Source: Nyssa sinensis
Lineage: Eukaryota > Streptophyta > Magnoliopsida > Cornales > Nyssaceae
Assembly (NCBI GenBank): GCA_008638375.1
Contig: CM018049.1
Coordinates: 2,282,001 to 2,346,000, forward strand
Direction of reading: 5' to 3'
Length of the DNA: 64,000 nucleotides
Shown here one piece after another: positions 32,187 to 44,683 of this stretch. Positions within the stretch are counted from its first letter, which is position 1. Each line of letters opens with the position of its first letter. The notes under the pieces were generated by a model, which worked only from the letters and a program-made list of their open reading frames with translations, ran no database searches and was not told the DNA's origin. A program made the translations under genes and the position numbers.

Positions 32187-35100
32187 GCATATAAAACTAG
32201 ACTAATTGAGTACATAGGCCTAAATGACTACTCTAAGGGAGGGGGTTGCGTGTGGGGCTGAAGTAATGAGTTTGTGCCTATAATAGTATGCATGTGCATG
32301 GCTGAGTAGACCTAGGAGTGTGCGTATGGTTTGTGTGTGAGCTTCATGTAAGCTTGTAAAGAAAGAGTGAGATAGAGAGAGAGAGTAGAAGAAGAAGAAG
32401 CTGAGGAAGAAACTGGAAGAAAATGAGCCCAACAGAAGCTCAACAAAGACTAGGGAGTAGAGAAAGGCCATTGAAAGGTATTCAAAAACTCATATTCGAA
32501 TTTTTCCTATTTGATAAAATTAGCACTGTTTTAGGTTGTTTAGAGAGTTATATTGGCATGCATGTTGTTGTAAATTAAAACAAAAAAGATTTGGGGTAAC
32601 ATTAAAGTGCTTTGGAGGTAAGAAACCTAGGAGGCCAAGAAACCGCCATTGATGAAGCTTGAAAGCTTACCCAGAAATCAACTTAGGTCAAAACCAATTT
32701 GGTGTTCGGGGATTAAAACTAGACCCTCATAGGATCACAATAAAGAAAGAATCAACAATTTTGGCCCAGAAATAGGCATTTACTAACCACTTGAAGGTCT
32801 AGGTGATAATCGGTCTCATCCATACCATAGGGTTAAACTGAGTTTTAGAAACATGGAAATGAAGCCCTTTGTAAATCATGAAAAACAGGCTAAGAATAGG
32901 CCAAAATAGTCTAGTGATGAGTGAGAAATTCGAAGTGATCGGAGAGTTGGGTTTTGAAAATAATAGGTTATTTGATGGGATTTGGGGTTAAAATGATGCC
33001 TAAGGCTTCTAAAATGGTTTTGGGACAGATTAGGATAAAAAAGGGGTTTCAAAACCACAAGAGGAAGCATTTTAAAATTCTAAAAAATGCAGTTTTTGGC
33101 TTCAGGTGCTGAAGGGGGTAGCTGGAGCTTCGCTAGAAAAACGATGGAAAAGATGAACTATTCAGGATTGGGTTCGAGTTCAGGTCGGAACCCGCTCGAT
33201 TGCACATATGGGCTTAATTGACATGGTGTCGTTTTAAAGTAAAGTTTTTTTTTAATTTAAACTTGAATGGTTCTGTTTGGCAATAGACATAGTAAATCCT
33301 TGATTTGATACCCTTGTTTGAACTCGGGATATCCTATCCTGGTTTAGAGGCCCTATCCATTGTTTGGCTTTGGAATACAATGAAAAAAAATAGGGATCGC
33401 ACAGTTTGTGGGTTTCGAACCCTTAACTGAATGCGTGTGAGGCACTTAACACAAGTCTGTGAGCCGCTGTGCCACTGCCCTACTTGTTTAAAATTTGACC
33501 TAAAAAAATATATAATATAATATTATATTATTGAATTAATTATATTAATTTAATTATAAAAAATAGCCTTGATACCCGAATAAAACATAAAGATAGTGTA
33601 AACTGACTATTTTGGGCATTCTGGTTATAATGGCGAGGTCTATTTTATGAGACAGGGTCCCAAAAAATTAAGACACATAAAATAAAAAAATTACCATTTT
33701 GCCTTTAGTGATACCCAAAGCCAAATGAAAGCCCGTAAAAGCCTAAATCGATTTTTTTCGACATTCTGGACTCAATGGTGGAGTCCGTTTTTCCAAACAA
33801 GACCATAGATTCATAAATAAACTCAGATTAAAATTATACGCAGTATTGAACTAAGAAATGTTTCCTAATTTATAGGGGCATCAAAAGAAAAGGAAAATGT
33901 GGTCTAATACCTTTTAAGGAAAGGAGAAACGTTTCAAGGTAAGTAAAACCCGAACTCTAACATGTGATAATTCCCAGCCATGTCACAATGTCATTTCCTT
34001 TATGCCCAAATTTATACTTCTATACATGCCTAATATTTATTGATTCTACAATTTGATGCCTATTCTACCTTGTGGACTTGTTGAGAATTTGGTTGCTAAT
34101 ATCCTCATGTGATTACTTGTTTATTTATGTACTTTGTTTGGATATTGGAAATTTTCTATGCCTCTCACTTTTGAGAATTTGTTATTCCACAAATATGTGC
34201 ATCACTTGTAGAATTCTGATGATCATGGTATTATTAATATGAGTGCCTAGAGTTGTGATCTGTCACAGCGTCCATCTGATTCATAAATACTTCTGGACCG
34301 ACGGGTTGAAGTCTATAGAGGACATGATATATGTAAAGAGCTCTAATGCTATTCAGGAGCCTGATGGTGGGGTAGACCAGGATAAGTGCTTCTGGGGCTA
34401 TGTCGGGCCCTAATTGTTCCAGCATCTATTTTGTTAGTATTCATATCATTTATTGATATTCTAATGTTTCACTCTCTGATTATTGATATGCTTGCTATAC
34501 CTATTTTTGATTATTTGATGATGTATTCATGTTTATTGATACGCTTAATTGATGGTACATTTTGATTACTGATATGACTTGCAAGCCTATCATTTGATCT
34601 GATTTGGCTATTTGTGGTACCTTATTAATTGTGGTAGCTAACTATTGTATAAGCTAAGTCCCCATTGTTGAATTTTCGTTTACTTGTATCATATTATCAT
34701 GGGACGTGCCTATTGGACCCTCGGGTTTTTTTTGTTGTTTCACATTTTTGGTGACTGGCTATTGTATTACCATATCATTTGCTTGTCCTTGATTACAGTC
34801 TTTTTCTGTACTGACCCTGACCCTTGGCAGAGCAAGGGAATTTACTTACTGAGCTAAGTTAGCTCATTCAGATTTATATAGTTTTTTTAGGAAAGGATGC
34901 CGTAGACGGACAATAGAGGGTTCCCTACGAGCAAGCGTCATTTTTGCTACAGATCTGTCTTTGTAGAAATTTAATGGACATTTTTGATAAAGTTGTAATA
35001 GACTATACTAGTACTGTCGTAATTCTGCCATGTGTCCACGTGCTAGGGATGTTTTATATTTGTTTTAAGGATCTGTAACTTAAACACTATACTCATTTTG

Positions 35101-35247
35101 GTCTGTAAAACTTCATTATGCTTCCCGCTGCTTATTTATTTAATTTCACATTATTATCATTGATTCTTAATCTGAAATTATTAAGGACAGCCTAACGGTC
35201 GGCCCTGTGATCCTTAATCCACATAGAGTGAGTTTCAGGTCGTGACA
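32151..35247 (+). repeat. Plus-strand LTR, second copy of the element ending at 11925
   Basis: Ends at 35247 in CAGGTCGTGACA. The presumed introns are 32478-33875 and 33939-34890. The tRNA-like module 2 lies at 33383-33474 on the minus strand. Confidence 0.65.
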
Positions 35248-35589
35248 AGTTGAATTTTTTCTGTCGTCTCTTCTACTATCTTTGGGCCAAACAACTTTCT
35301 TTCCCCTACTTCTGTCCAGCACAAAGGAGATCGGAACTTCCTGTTCCATAGTGCCTCATATGGTGTCATACCAATACTGGACTGATAGCTATTGTTGTAC
35401 GTAAACTCTACTAGTGGTAGTTGTTCCTCCCAGCTTCCCTTAAAGCCCATGACACTAAAATGTAGCATATCCTCCAAGGTCTGAATCGTTCTCTCAGACT
35501 GTCTATCAGTCTTTAGGTGGTAGGCAGTACTAAGACTTAGATCTGTGCCTATTGCTTTCTGTAGGCTACTCCAAAATTGGGACACAAAT
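35248..35589 (-). pseudogene. Integrase core fragment, second copy
   Basis: Duplicate of 11926-12268, again between an LTR end (35247) and the first base of the array LTR (35590). Here the reading frame continues as KIQL to the LTR junction, where the first copy has a TAA. It also reads GTDLSLS against GTELSLS. It is the same partial domain and non-functional. Confidence 0.85.
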
Positions 35590-36019
35590 TGTCACGACCC
35601 GAAACCCACCCTATGCGGATCTCGTGTCGCGGGGCTGACCCGAAGGCCGTCCCTACTTTTTCCATTCCTGTATCATAGTACTAATATGCAATGTACTAAA
35701 AATTTTAAACAATGAACAGCGGAAGTCTTTATCAATTACAGTAATCCAGCGGAAGTCTTTAAAATAAATTTAACAGCGGAAGTCTATTAAATACATGACA
35801 TGGTTCTACATAAGACAAAATGAGAACTAAACGTAACCAGCACCCGGGGGTGGTGAATACATGGGAGAACTAACATAGACTGATACAATACTTCAAAATG
35901 TCCCCCTACGCTCTCAGACTCCTACTAGGGTCTCGCAGCGTCATCACCTGAAATGGAGGTAAATGGGGTGGAATAAGCTACAAAGCTCAGTAAGTAAAAC
36001 AGATCTCCAACACTGGTAT

Positions 36020-39000
36020 TGTAATACCCCGACCCGAACTGGCACGAGTATCGAGACAAGCCGGGTCGGGTAACACTTTATCAGTTATAAAATGACCTAT
36101 TGATTAAGTAAAGACCCAACATCGTAATACGTGCAAGTATGCATGCATGCATGCATACATGCACACATGTATGGATATATATGTGAATATATATATATAT
36201 ATATATATATGTAATATAAAAATAAAAAGGCTACCTAACCTAGACTAGTAGGAGCATGGTGGAAATCAGAAAATCAGGGGTAGAGGCATGGCTAAGCATG
36301 CTTGGTTGAGTGAGAAAGAAGCAAGGGACCATTCCCAAGTGTACCTCACATGTATAGATATATACACATATACAAACATCTCTCTCTCTCTCTCTACATT
36401 CTGGAAGAGTGAAAGGAGAAAAGCACCAAGGAGTCTGAGTGTGTCAGGAAGAAGCTCAGGGAGCTCTCGGTGGATTCAGAAGGAGGGACGGAAGGGGAAG
36501 TGGCTTACCAACTTGAGAAACCAAAAAATACGGTAAGTAGTTTTGTTTCTGTTTCAAAAGTTACAGCATGTCTTGGTTGATTCTAAACATAGGGTCTTAG
36601 AAAGCATAACATGAGGTCTCAAACGCAACAAGAATCATTAAAAACCATGAAGAATTAAGGGAGAAAACAGTGGTTACAAGTGTGAGAGAATAATCGGTTC
36701 TTTTATATTTCATGTATAAAAACTCGATTTAAATGACCTAGAACTCATCCCATGAGGTGTAGGAGATTATTAGAACAAGATTGAATTAAAACCATGAGAA
36801 AAGCATAAAGAAAACCCAGCTCACCGGAAACTGGGTACAGTGATCGGAAAACTGAAAATGGGTTTTGAAAAACCATGGCAACCGAGGCCAAAAGCTAGTA
36901 TAAATTAATTATTAAAACGTTAGGATACTTTTGGTACAAAAACCGTAAATTTTGGGCTTCAAAATGGTGTAAAACCGTGGGTTGGCCGAGATTCCGGTGA
37001 CCGGAATTGACAGGGACGACCGGAGAAGACCACCGGAAAAACGGGGGGGCACGTCGGGTCGAGATGGGACCAGATCCGGGTCTGGGTCGGGTCGGGACCC
37101 GACCGGATCCAACGGGGCAATGAAACTGCACCGTTTCATTAAAGTGGTTTTAAAATTTTAAGTTAGGGCTGACGTCATCATGACGTCAGCATGACCTCGT
37201 GAACCGGTTCTCTGAGTTAGCCTGAACCGGCTGGTTCAGTGCATAACCGGTCCGGTTTAGGGTTTTGTTAAGTGAACCCTTTGGTCCAATGTTTTAATTA
37301 AAAATAAATAAACCAAAACTTATGATAATTGTGGTTTGACCCCAACTGTTCACCCTATTCCAAATCTGACCCAGACTTTGGAGAATTATTTCAAAAACAC
37401 CCCTGGAAAAAATAATAAAATAATAAAATAAATTATTTAAATAATTTATTAAATAGGTAAAATTACCATTTTACCCCTGAGTCACAAATAAGTCAAATGA
37501 AGTCCGAACGGGGCGAATGAATAGTCAAAACTTATTATCTCGGACCTTCCGGACTCAATAGTGAGGTCCATTTCACGAGACGAGACCCCGGGATATAAGA
37601 CATAAATACTAGAATGACCGAAATACCCCGGTGTCCAAATTAGACAAGTCATATATGAATTCCTACTATCTTGGACCTACTGAGTCCAATGGTGAGGTCT
37701 ACAATGTGAGATGAGGCCCCGAAAAATAAAGGCCCGTAAAATGACGAAAATACCCCTGTGTCCAAATAAGTTAAGTCATATAAGTATTTTAACTATCTCG
37801 GACCCACTGAATTCAACGGTGAGGTTGAAATCATGAAAAGAGGTCCCGGGGAGAAAGTGACCGTAACATGCCAAAGGACAGTTTTGCCCTTTTCAATTCA
37901 GGAATCCGATTTAAGATCCGTAAAAGCCTAAACTTATTTTATTTAACATTCCGGATACAATGACGACATCTAGATTCGTAATCGAGATACCGATAGCCAA
38001 GATTAACAAATTTGAATATCGAGTATGGTCCGATTTCAGTTATAGACTGAGTTATTTTCAATTGACAGGCACGTCAAAAGAAAAGGGGAAGGAGACTTTG
38101 ATTAGTTGAACTACTGAGAGTCATTTTGAGGTAAGTAATTCTGACGCTTTAATATGGGTTATTCCCAGCCAGTCACGTTATTGTTCATATGCTGCCAATT
38201 TGTACTCCGTTACTACCTGATGCACTTGATTTGAGTCAATCGACTTGTAGATATCAGTTTACCTGATTTTGGATTTGATTTGCTTGCTCACATCACTTTG
38301 AGATTGATCATTGATATTTGAATATTATTACACTATCGTACCATGACCTAGTCTTGAGATACATTCTACTGATTCCATACACTTCGTGTTTTGTTGTTTG
38401 TGATATCAAATGTTGGTACGATTGTACATCTTGTATGGGATTTTGTCAGTCATGATATTTGGTGTGTACTCGGGGTTGTGCTCAGTCACAATGACCCATC
38501 CATTCACAGATTACGTGGGGGAAAAGATCCATTAGGGTCTGTTGTGTCCTACGGGACCTATATTGAAAAGAGCTCTAACGCTTTTCAGAGAGCCCGAGGA
38601 ACTGTGGCGGATCTGAGCATGCGTTTTAGTGGGGTATGCCGGGCCCCGGGTAATTCACGTATATCTGGGTTATTTGAACTCGATGTTGACTTATTATTGT
38701 TTCCATTGTATGATCATCTTTTTATACCCTGTGAAATGATCATATTGTTGCAAGCATGGTATATCTTTGATTGGCTAACGTATCGTTGTGGCAGCAATCC
38801 ATCATGATAGGCCAGACCCCAATTTCATTTGACTTTGTTATTGACTCTTGTGTTATATTGTGGGATATGCCTTTTGGACCCTCGGGTCAATGTTTTGCAC
38901 ATTTTGGTGACTGGCTACGTCTTCATTATTGTTCACTGGGCTATCTGTTATTCCTTGTTCTATCATTTCATTGGACAAACCCGAACCCACATTAAAGCCA

Positions 39001-39411
39001 GGAAATTACTTATTGGGCTATTAGCTCACCCCTTCTCCCTTAAATTTTTCAGGACAACAAGAATTTGGGGAACCCTCAGGCGCTCCAGGGATTTAGACGC
39101 TGCTAGTTACTGGTAGCTGTTTTGGCGAGTTTTATATTAAGTTGAATATTGTCAGGTCTTAATACTCCCATGTCACCACGGTCCTGTTTGTTGGTTTTGT
39201 TTTTGAAGGATCTGTATTTAACACTTATAATTTTTGGACATGCATCAAATGGCGAACCAACTGTGCTACCAGATATTTTGATGATTAAGAAATGCTTTTG
39301 TTAAAAATTTACCCAGCATTTTAGATCCTTTTGGGACGGGGAACGGCCCACGGGCCGTAGACCCGGATCACGAACCCCTAATCCGCAGAGGGTGGGTTTC
39401 GGGTCGTGACA
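36020..39411 (+). mobile_element. Solo LTR of a related Ty3/gypsy element (3392 bp)
   Basis: It starts TGTAATACCCCGACCCGAAC and ends GGTTTCGGGTCGTGACA, in plus orientation, with a perfect 5-bp TSD and no internal region. It is similar in layout but well diverged from the array LTRs. It contains a (CATG)n run near 36140, an AT run (36185-36212), a CT run (36380-36397), repeated GGACTC/GAGGTCC modules (37551-37960), and a GGAATTGACAGGGACGACCGG-type GC-rich stretch. A palindromic TGACGTCATCATGACGTCA-type stretch lies near 37170-37190. It was formed by insertion followed by LTR-LTR recombination. Confidence 0.95.
36533..39052 (+). other. Presumed two leader introns in the solo LTR
   Basis: Donor 1 is ATACG|GTAAGTAG (intron 36533-38068), with acceptor TTTTCAATTGACAG. 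Exon 2 is 38069-38130 (62 bp, begins GCACGTCAAAAGAAAAGG). Donor 2 is TTGAG|GTAAGTAA, and intron 2 is 38131-39052 (922 bp), with a strong acceptor CCTTCTCCCTTAAATTTTTC then AG. This is the clearest set of splice-like signals in the window. Confidence 0.45.
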
Positions 39412-42400
39412 GGTATCGATGATCAATGTGAATCCATGAATAAGATAATGATAGCCAATCATAAGGAAGAAGATGTTGTGATAGCCAATGAACATAATCG
39501 CCACGAGAGCCAATGGAAACAATTGCCACGAGGGCCAATGAAAAGTAATCACAATACACAATCAGGAGTAATAGTGTAAAATGAAAATATAACAACAATG
39601 AAGTACTGCCACAATGAACCGATCACAATCAAATCAATCAATACAAGTCCTTCAAGACTTGAAGAATCATAAGGAAATGTGCCATTCAATCAATCAAGTT
39701 CTGTCAATCATAAGAGATGCTGTTATTCTATTTCAGGGCTCGGCAGACCCTCGATCTTTTGGGGCCCGGCATACTCCCCAGTCAATTCCAGTAAATTTCC
39801 ATTTGTCCGTTCACGGACTTGACCCGTAGGTCCCATTCAATCAGATAGCATCAGATGGGTGTTGTGACTGAGCACAACTCCCGTGTCCATAAACATGTCA
39901 TGATCATAGTAATTCCATAGAATATAAAAATGGAATATCATTCATTCAATGAGGATACAGTAGTAGGCCTTTCAAGGCATGGTTCAATACGATAACAATG
40001 ATATAATCAGTCAAGCAATGTCCACGAGATAGAACAAGATCTCATTGTGGATAGTAATAACATGAGTTGCTTTCAAAGCACAGTTAAACATGATAACAAT
40101 GATATACCAGTCAATCAAATGTCCACAGGATAAAGAATATCGAATTGTGGAACACAAGAATATCAATACATTTAAGAGTACGAGTTTGGCAGTAAAAGAA
40201 TAAACTTGGCTTGTGGAAACACCACATGTAAGAGAGAGTGATCCACTTACCTCTATCGTGATTCTATCTTAGAAATCCGTGAGTATACCTTTGCTTTTCG
40301 AGTTCTCTATATATCAGTGAATACGTTTCAGAATAAATGCTATTCATCAAATTTTATGCCTTTCTATCATAAGTATTTCAAATAATATTTTAGACTTTAC
40401 CATTGAGTCCGGAATGCCGAAGAAAGTCGGTTTAGGCTTTTGCGGAATTCCATTTGGACTTTTGCACTAAAAAGGGCAAAATGGTCATTTTGCACTTTTA
40501 CGGCATTTTATCCTTCGGGGTCTCATCTCATAAAACGAACCCCACCATTGGACTTAGAACGTCCGAGATAATAGGTTTTGACTATTCATTTGTATCGTTT
40601 GGACTTCGTTTGACCCAATTTTGAAATAGGGGCATTATTGTAAAATTAATATTTAATTAATTTTTTATGTTTGGGCAACAGTGAAATTTCTTAAAATATT
40701 TGGGGCCGGTTCACAATTTCCAAAAGCTGCGGTCTGAACCAGTTGGTTCAGACCTAAAAACCCTAAACCGGTCTGCCTCTTCACAGAACCAAACAGTTCA
40801 GTCCATTCAGAGAACCGGATTCCAATATCCTGGTTCCTACCCTTATCCGTGGTTGGAATAAGCCCAAACCCAATTTCCATTTCCTATCCCCATAGCCAAA
40901 CAAGCCCAATTCATTTAAATTTAAAACCCAAACGACACAGTTTTGGCTTCGTTTTATTTCCGGTCGGGTACCGACCCGACCCGATCCGAACCCGGATCCG
41001 GTCTAGACTTAACCCGAACAGACCCATGCTTTTCCGGTCATCTTCCCCACTGCTCCGGTAGGGTTCCGGCGTGAACAATCGTCTTCTCTGACGACTGTCA
41101 CATATTTTTCGGTGGTTTTTCCCCCCATTTTGAATGCCATTCTTTTCCATTTTTTATGTAGATTATATTTCTACCTTTAGATTTTAGTTTAACCTTTTAG
41201 TTCTTCACGAAATAGGGGTTTAACATTTCTGGCCGAATCTCCGGCCAAGTGATATTTTTCTATTTCGTGACGTTTTGATCACGGTTTTGGTCCTAGCATT
41301 TTTCTAGCTTGTTTCTGCAACTCATTAGATCATTTTTAGAAACTTTAAAACAAGTTTTAATCATGATATTCATGGAACCCGAGATTATTCCATCAACCTG
41401 CAACTCGTTTTTTCTCCTTGCTTTCTAAACCATTTAACCTAATTCTTTTTGCATTTAAAAGCTAATATCATGCTCATTTAGACCCTAGATTTAGATCAAA
41501 CATTCATGCTTCAAATCTCAAAAATAGAACTAAATGGCTTACCTGGGTGTTCGGGTTTTTGCCCTGTGTGACGCTCCAAACTTCCCTATTTTTGCTCCTG
41601 AGCTCTTTGCCAACCTTTCTCTCAATCTCAGTTTTCTTTTTTTTTTGCCTTTAAACCCACACCCGTATGTACATATATAGAGAGAAGGGTTCCACCGCCT
41701 CTCTCCCTTTTTCTCCTTCTCTCTCTCGGTTACTCCCCCTTCTATGGCCCCTTTCTTTGACTGAAGCCTGATGTTCTCTCTGCCAAATGCAAACTTTGCA
41801 TTAAATGGCTTGGGAGACTTGTGTTGCACTCATATATACATATATCATATTATATATATATATATTACACACATATCTCACCTAGCCGACACACACACAC
41901 ACCTCACATTCAGTCCACCTGTATACTGCCCAAGGGCAGTTCTCCCTTTTCCCTTTTCTTTTCCTTTTATTTCTTATGCTTATACATATATACACAATTA
42001 TATGTATAATACATCATATTATATATATATATATAAATATATACATACACACCAAATACATGTTTTTATACATGTATATACATGCATATGTAGGGGTGCA
42101 ATCCCATTTTTAATCGTATACACATACACTTATTTTAATTGAGCTATGTATCTATGTTCACGTATGCATGCATGGAAATACGTGCATGCACGTATTTCGA
42201 TGCAATGCCCTGTGGTGCTCGGGTGTTACCCAGCCTTGGTCATTCATTTCCATCATTCACGGTTCCAGTCATTCATTTCCATGAAAATACTATGATATAC
42301 ATATCTTACCGTTCAAGTTACATGTGTTAACCGACCTACCTCGGTATACGTGACGTATCTCGGGTCGGGATATTACATTCTTACCTCCTTAAAAATAAGT

Positions 42401-42425
42401 TTGTCCCTAAACTTAGCATATACTA

Positions 42426-42798
42426 CTATGAAAATAAGTGCGGGTACTTGGTGCGCATATCATCTTCTCGCTCCCAAGTAGCCTCTTCCATCCGGTGATT
42501 TCTCCATAGAACTTTGACTAATGGAATAGTCTTGTTCCGTAGTACCTGATCTCGACGATCCAAAATCTGAACTGGATGCTCTATGTAACTCAGATTTTCC
42601 TGGACGTCTAGCGGTTCGTGCTCGATCACTTGATCTGCACTCTGTATACACTTCCTTAGCATCGAGACATGAAACACATTGTGAACATGTGCTAACTCCG
42701 ATGGTAAGGCAAGCTCGTAAGCTACGGGTCCAACCCTCTTCGTGATCCTGAATGGCCCAATGTATCTGGGCCCAAGCTTCCCTCTCTTGCCAAACTGA
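42426..42798 (-). pseudogene. Integrase C-terminus and chromodomain, B1
   Basis: About 124 codons, out of frame with the integrase core because of the 1-nt loss near 42795 that A and B2 share. The GPF/Y-type motif GPRYIGPF and the chromodomain are recognisable and uninterrupted to the stop. Confidence 0.85.
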
Positions 42799-43708
42799 CT
42801 ACTCCCTTCATGGGTGATACTTTCAAGTATACATAATCGTCTTTTGCAAACTCTAAGTCTCGTCGGTGAACATTCACATAGCTTTTCTGTCGACTTTGAG
42901 TTGCTAATAAATGATGTCGGATCAGTTGTATATTTTGTGCGGTCTGTTCCACTATCTCTGGCCCATAGAGTTTCCTTTCTCCCACTTCTGTCCAACACAG
43001 TGGTGATCGGCACTTCCTGCCGTACAATGCCTCATATGGCGCCATACCAATACTAGCTTGATAGCTATTATTGTACGTGAACTCGACCAATGGCAACTGA
43101 TCTTCCCAACTCCCTTCAAAGTCTATGACACAGAAACGCAGTAAGTCTTCTAAAGTCTGTATCGTCCTCTCCGACTGGCCGTCGGTCTCGGGATGATACG
43201 CAGTGCTAAGACTCAATTCCGTGCCCATAGCTTGTTGTAGTCCCTTCCAGAATCGTGATACGAACCGGGGGTCCCTATCAGAAACAATCAATACTGGAAC
43301 TCCGTGAAGTCTAACAATCTCTCTGATGTATAACTCGGCTAGTCGCTGAAGAGATTGTGCCGTCTTGGTTGCCAGGAAGTGAGCTGTCTTAGTTAATCTG
43401 TCTACGATAACCCAGATAGAGTCACTTCCCCTGACTGTCTTTGGCAATCCTGACACAAAGTCCATCGTGATGTGTTCCCATTTCCACTCAGGAATGGGCA
43501 GTGACTGCAGAAGTCCTCCCGGCTTCTGATGTTCTACCATAATTTGCTGGCACTTGGCACATCGTGCTATGTACTCAGCTATGTGACGTTTCATCCCGGA
43601 CCACCAATAAGTATCCTTAACATTGTGATACATTTTGGTGCCCCTTGGATGTAAGGCAAATTTTGAACTGTGTGCCTCATCAAGAATCTCTTTCCTGATC
43701 TCAGGCAC
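42722..43708 (-). pseudogene. Integrase zinc finger and core, B1
   Basis: 328 codons with the same HHCC and D, D-35-E residues as copy A. Differences private to B1 include QQIMVEH for QQIKVEH. The tail after VSPMKGVV is out of frame. Confidence 0.9.
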
Positions 43709-44286
43709 GTCGGGTACGCGACCCTATCCTGATAATACAATATTCCATCTCTCACTGTGTACTCGGAATCTATGCCTGTCTCGATTCCTTGAAGAAGCTT
43801 AGCCAACTTCTCATCCTGAGTCTGCTGTCCCCTGATCTTGTCCACAATCGACAAACCGACTGTGACGTTGGCACATAGTGCCTTGGAACTGGGCAGAACT
43901 ATCTCTATTTCCATGTCCTCTAATTCTCTCAGTATTTCTGTCTGTGTTGTCAACAGGTAAGCTAAACTTCCTGATGACTTTCGACTAAGAGCGTCAGCTA
44001 CCACATTTGCCTTTCCTGGGTGGTACTGTATGTTGACCTCGTAGTCCTTCAATAACTCCAACCAACGGCGTTGTCTCATATTGAACTCCTTCTGTGTAAA
44101 CAGATATTTGAGGCTCTTATGATCGATGAAAATTTTGCACGTGGTCCCGTATAAATAGTGCCTCCATATCTTCAAAGCGAAGACAATGGCTGCTAGCTCA
44201 AGGTCATGTGTCGGATAGTTCCCTTCGTGGGGTCTCAACTGTCGTGAAGCATAACTACCACTTTTCCATTCTGCATTAACACACAC
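43591..44286 (-). pseudogene. RNase H, B1, with an extra frameshift
   Basis: B1 lacks one base near 44254 (plus strand CATAACTACC against CATAAGCTACC elsewhere). The RNase H frame is therefore broken within KVVAYASRQ, and the first catalytic Asp (IYSDAS, upstream) lies in another frame. The downstream part keeps HDLELAA, but FTDHKS reads FIDHKS, next to a catalytic Asp. The last residues before 43709 are a shadow frame. Confidence 0.85.
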
Positions 44287-44473
44287 CCTAAGCCCTTGAA
44301 TGAAGCATCACTGTAAATCACAAACCATCAGTTCCTTCTGGCACTGTCAATATAGGAGCTGTAACCAGACGCTCCTTCAACTCTAGGAAACTCTTTTCTT
44401 GTTCCTCTGTCCAAACAAAAGGAACACCTTTCCGGGTCAGTTTGGTAATAGGCGTAGCTATTTTGGAGAAGTC

Positions 44474-44683
44474 CTAGACAAATCTCCTATAGTAGCCTGC
44501 TAACCCCATGAAACTTCGCACCTCCGTGACACTCGTATGTTGATGCCAATTCATGATTGCCTCGATCTTCTGGGAATCAACAGAGATTCCCTCTTTACTG
44601 ATCACGTGTCCTAGAAATGCTATACTGGGAAGCCAGAATTCGCATTTCTTCAGCTTAGCGTACAATTTCTGCTCCCCTAACTT
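44474..44683 (-). pseudogene. RT thumb/connection fragment, B1
   Basis: The same fragment between two TAG codons as in copy A (44684-44686 and 44474-44476). It reads [11 protein letters not shown] and PSIAFLGH like B2 and B3. Confidence 0.85.

Larger units (their letters stand above)
36015..39416 (+). repeat. Target-site duplication GGTAT flanking the solo LTR
   Basis: GGTAT at 36015-36019 and at 39412-39416. The empty site in the first block reads CACTGGTATCGATG, with a single GGTAT. Confidence 0.95.
35590..42377 (-). repeat. Left LTR of array B, interrupted by a solo LTR
   Basis: It corresponds to 12269-15663 (same GTGACA end and 15-bp segment) and is split by the insertion at 36020-39411. 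Without the insertion and one TSD copy it is 3391 bp. The insertion sits inside presumed intron 2 (acceptor 35948, donor 40250). Confidence 0.92.

Noticed and set aside
36288..36536. 82-codon frame ending near the donor-like site in the solo LTR
   Set aside because: Not kept in related LTRs and no known motif; if anything this is non-coding leader exon.
38391..38807. 138-codon plus-strand open frame in the solo LTR
   Set aside because: It lies in LTR sequence, has no recognisable domain, and comparable LTRs do not keep it open.
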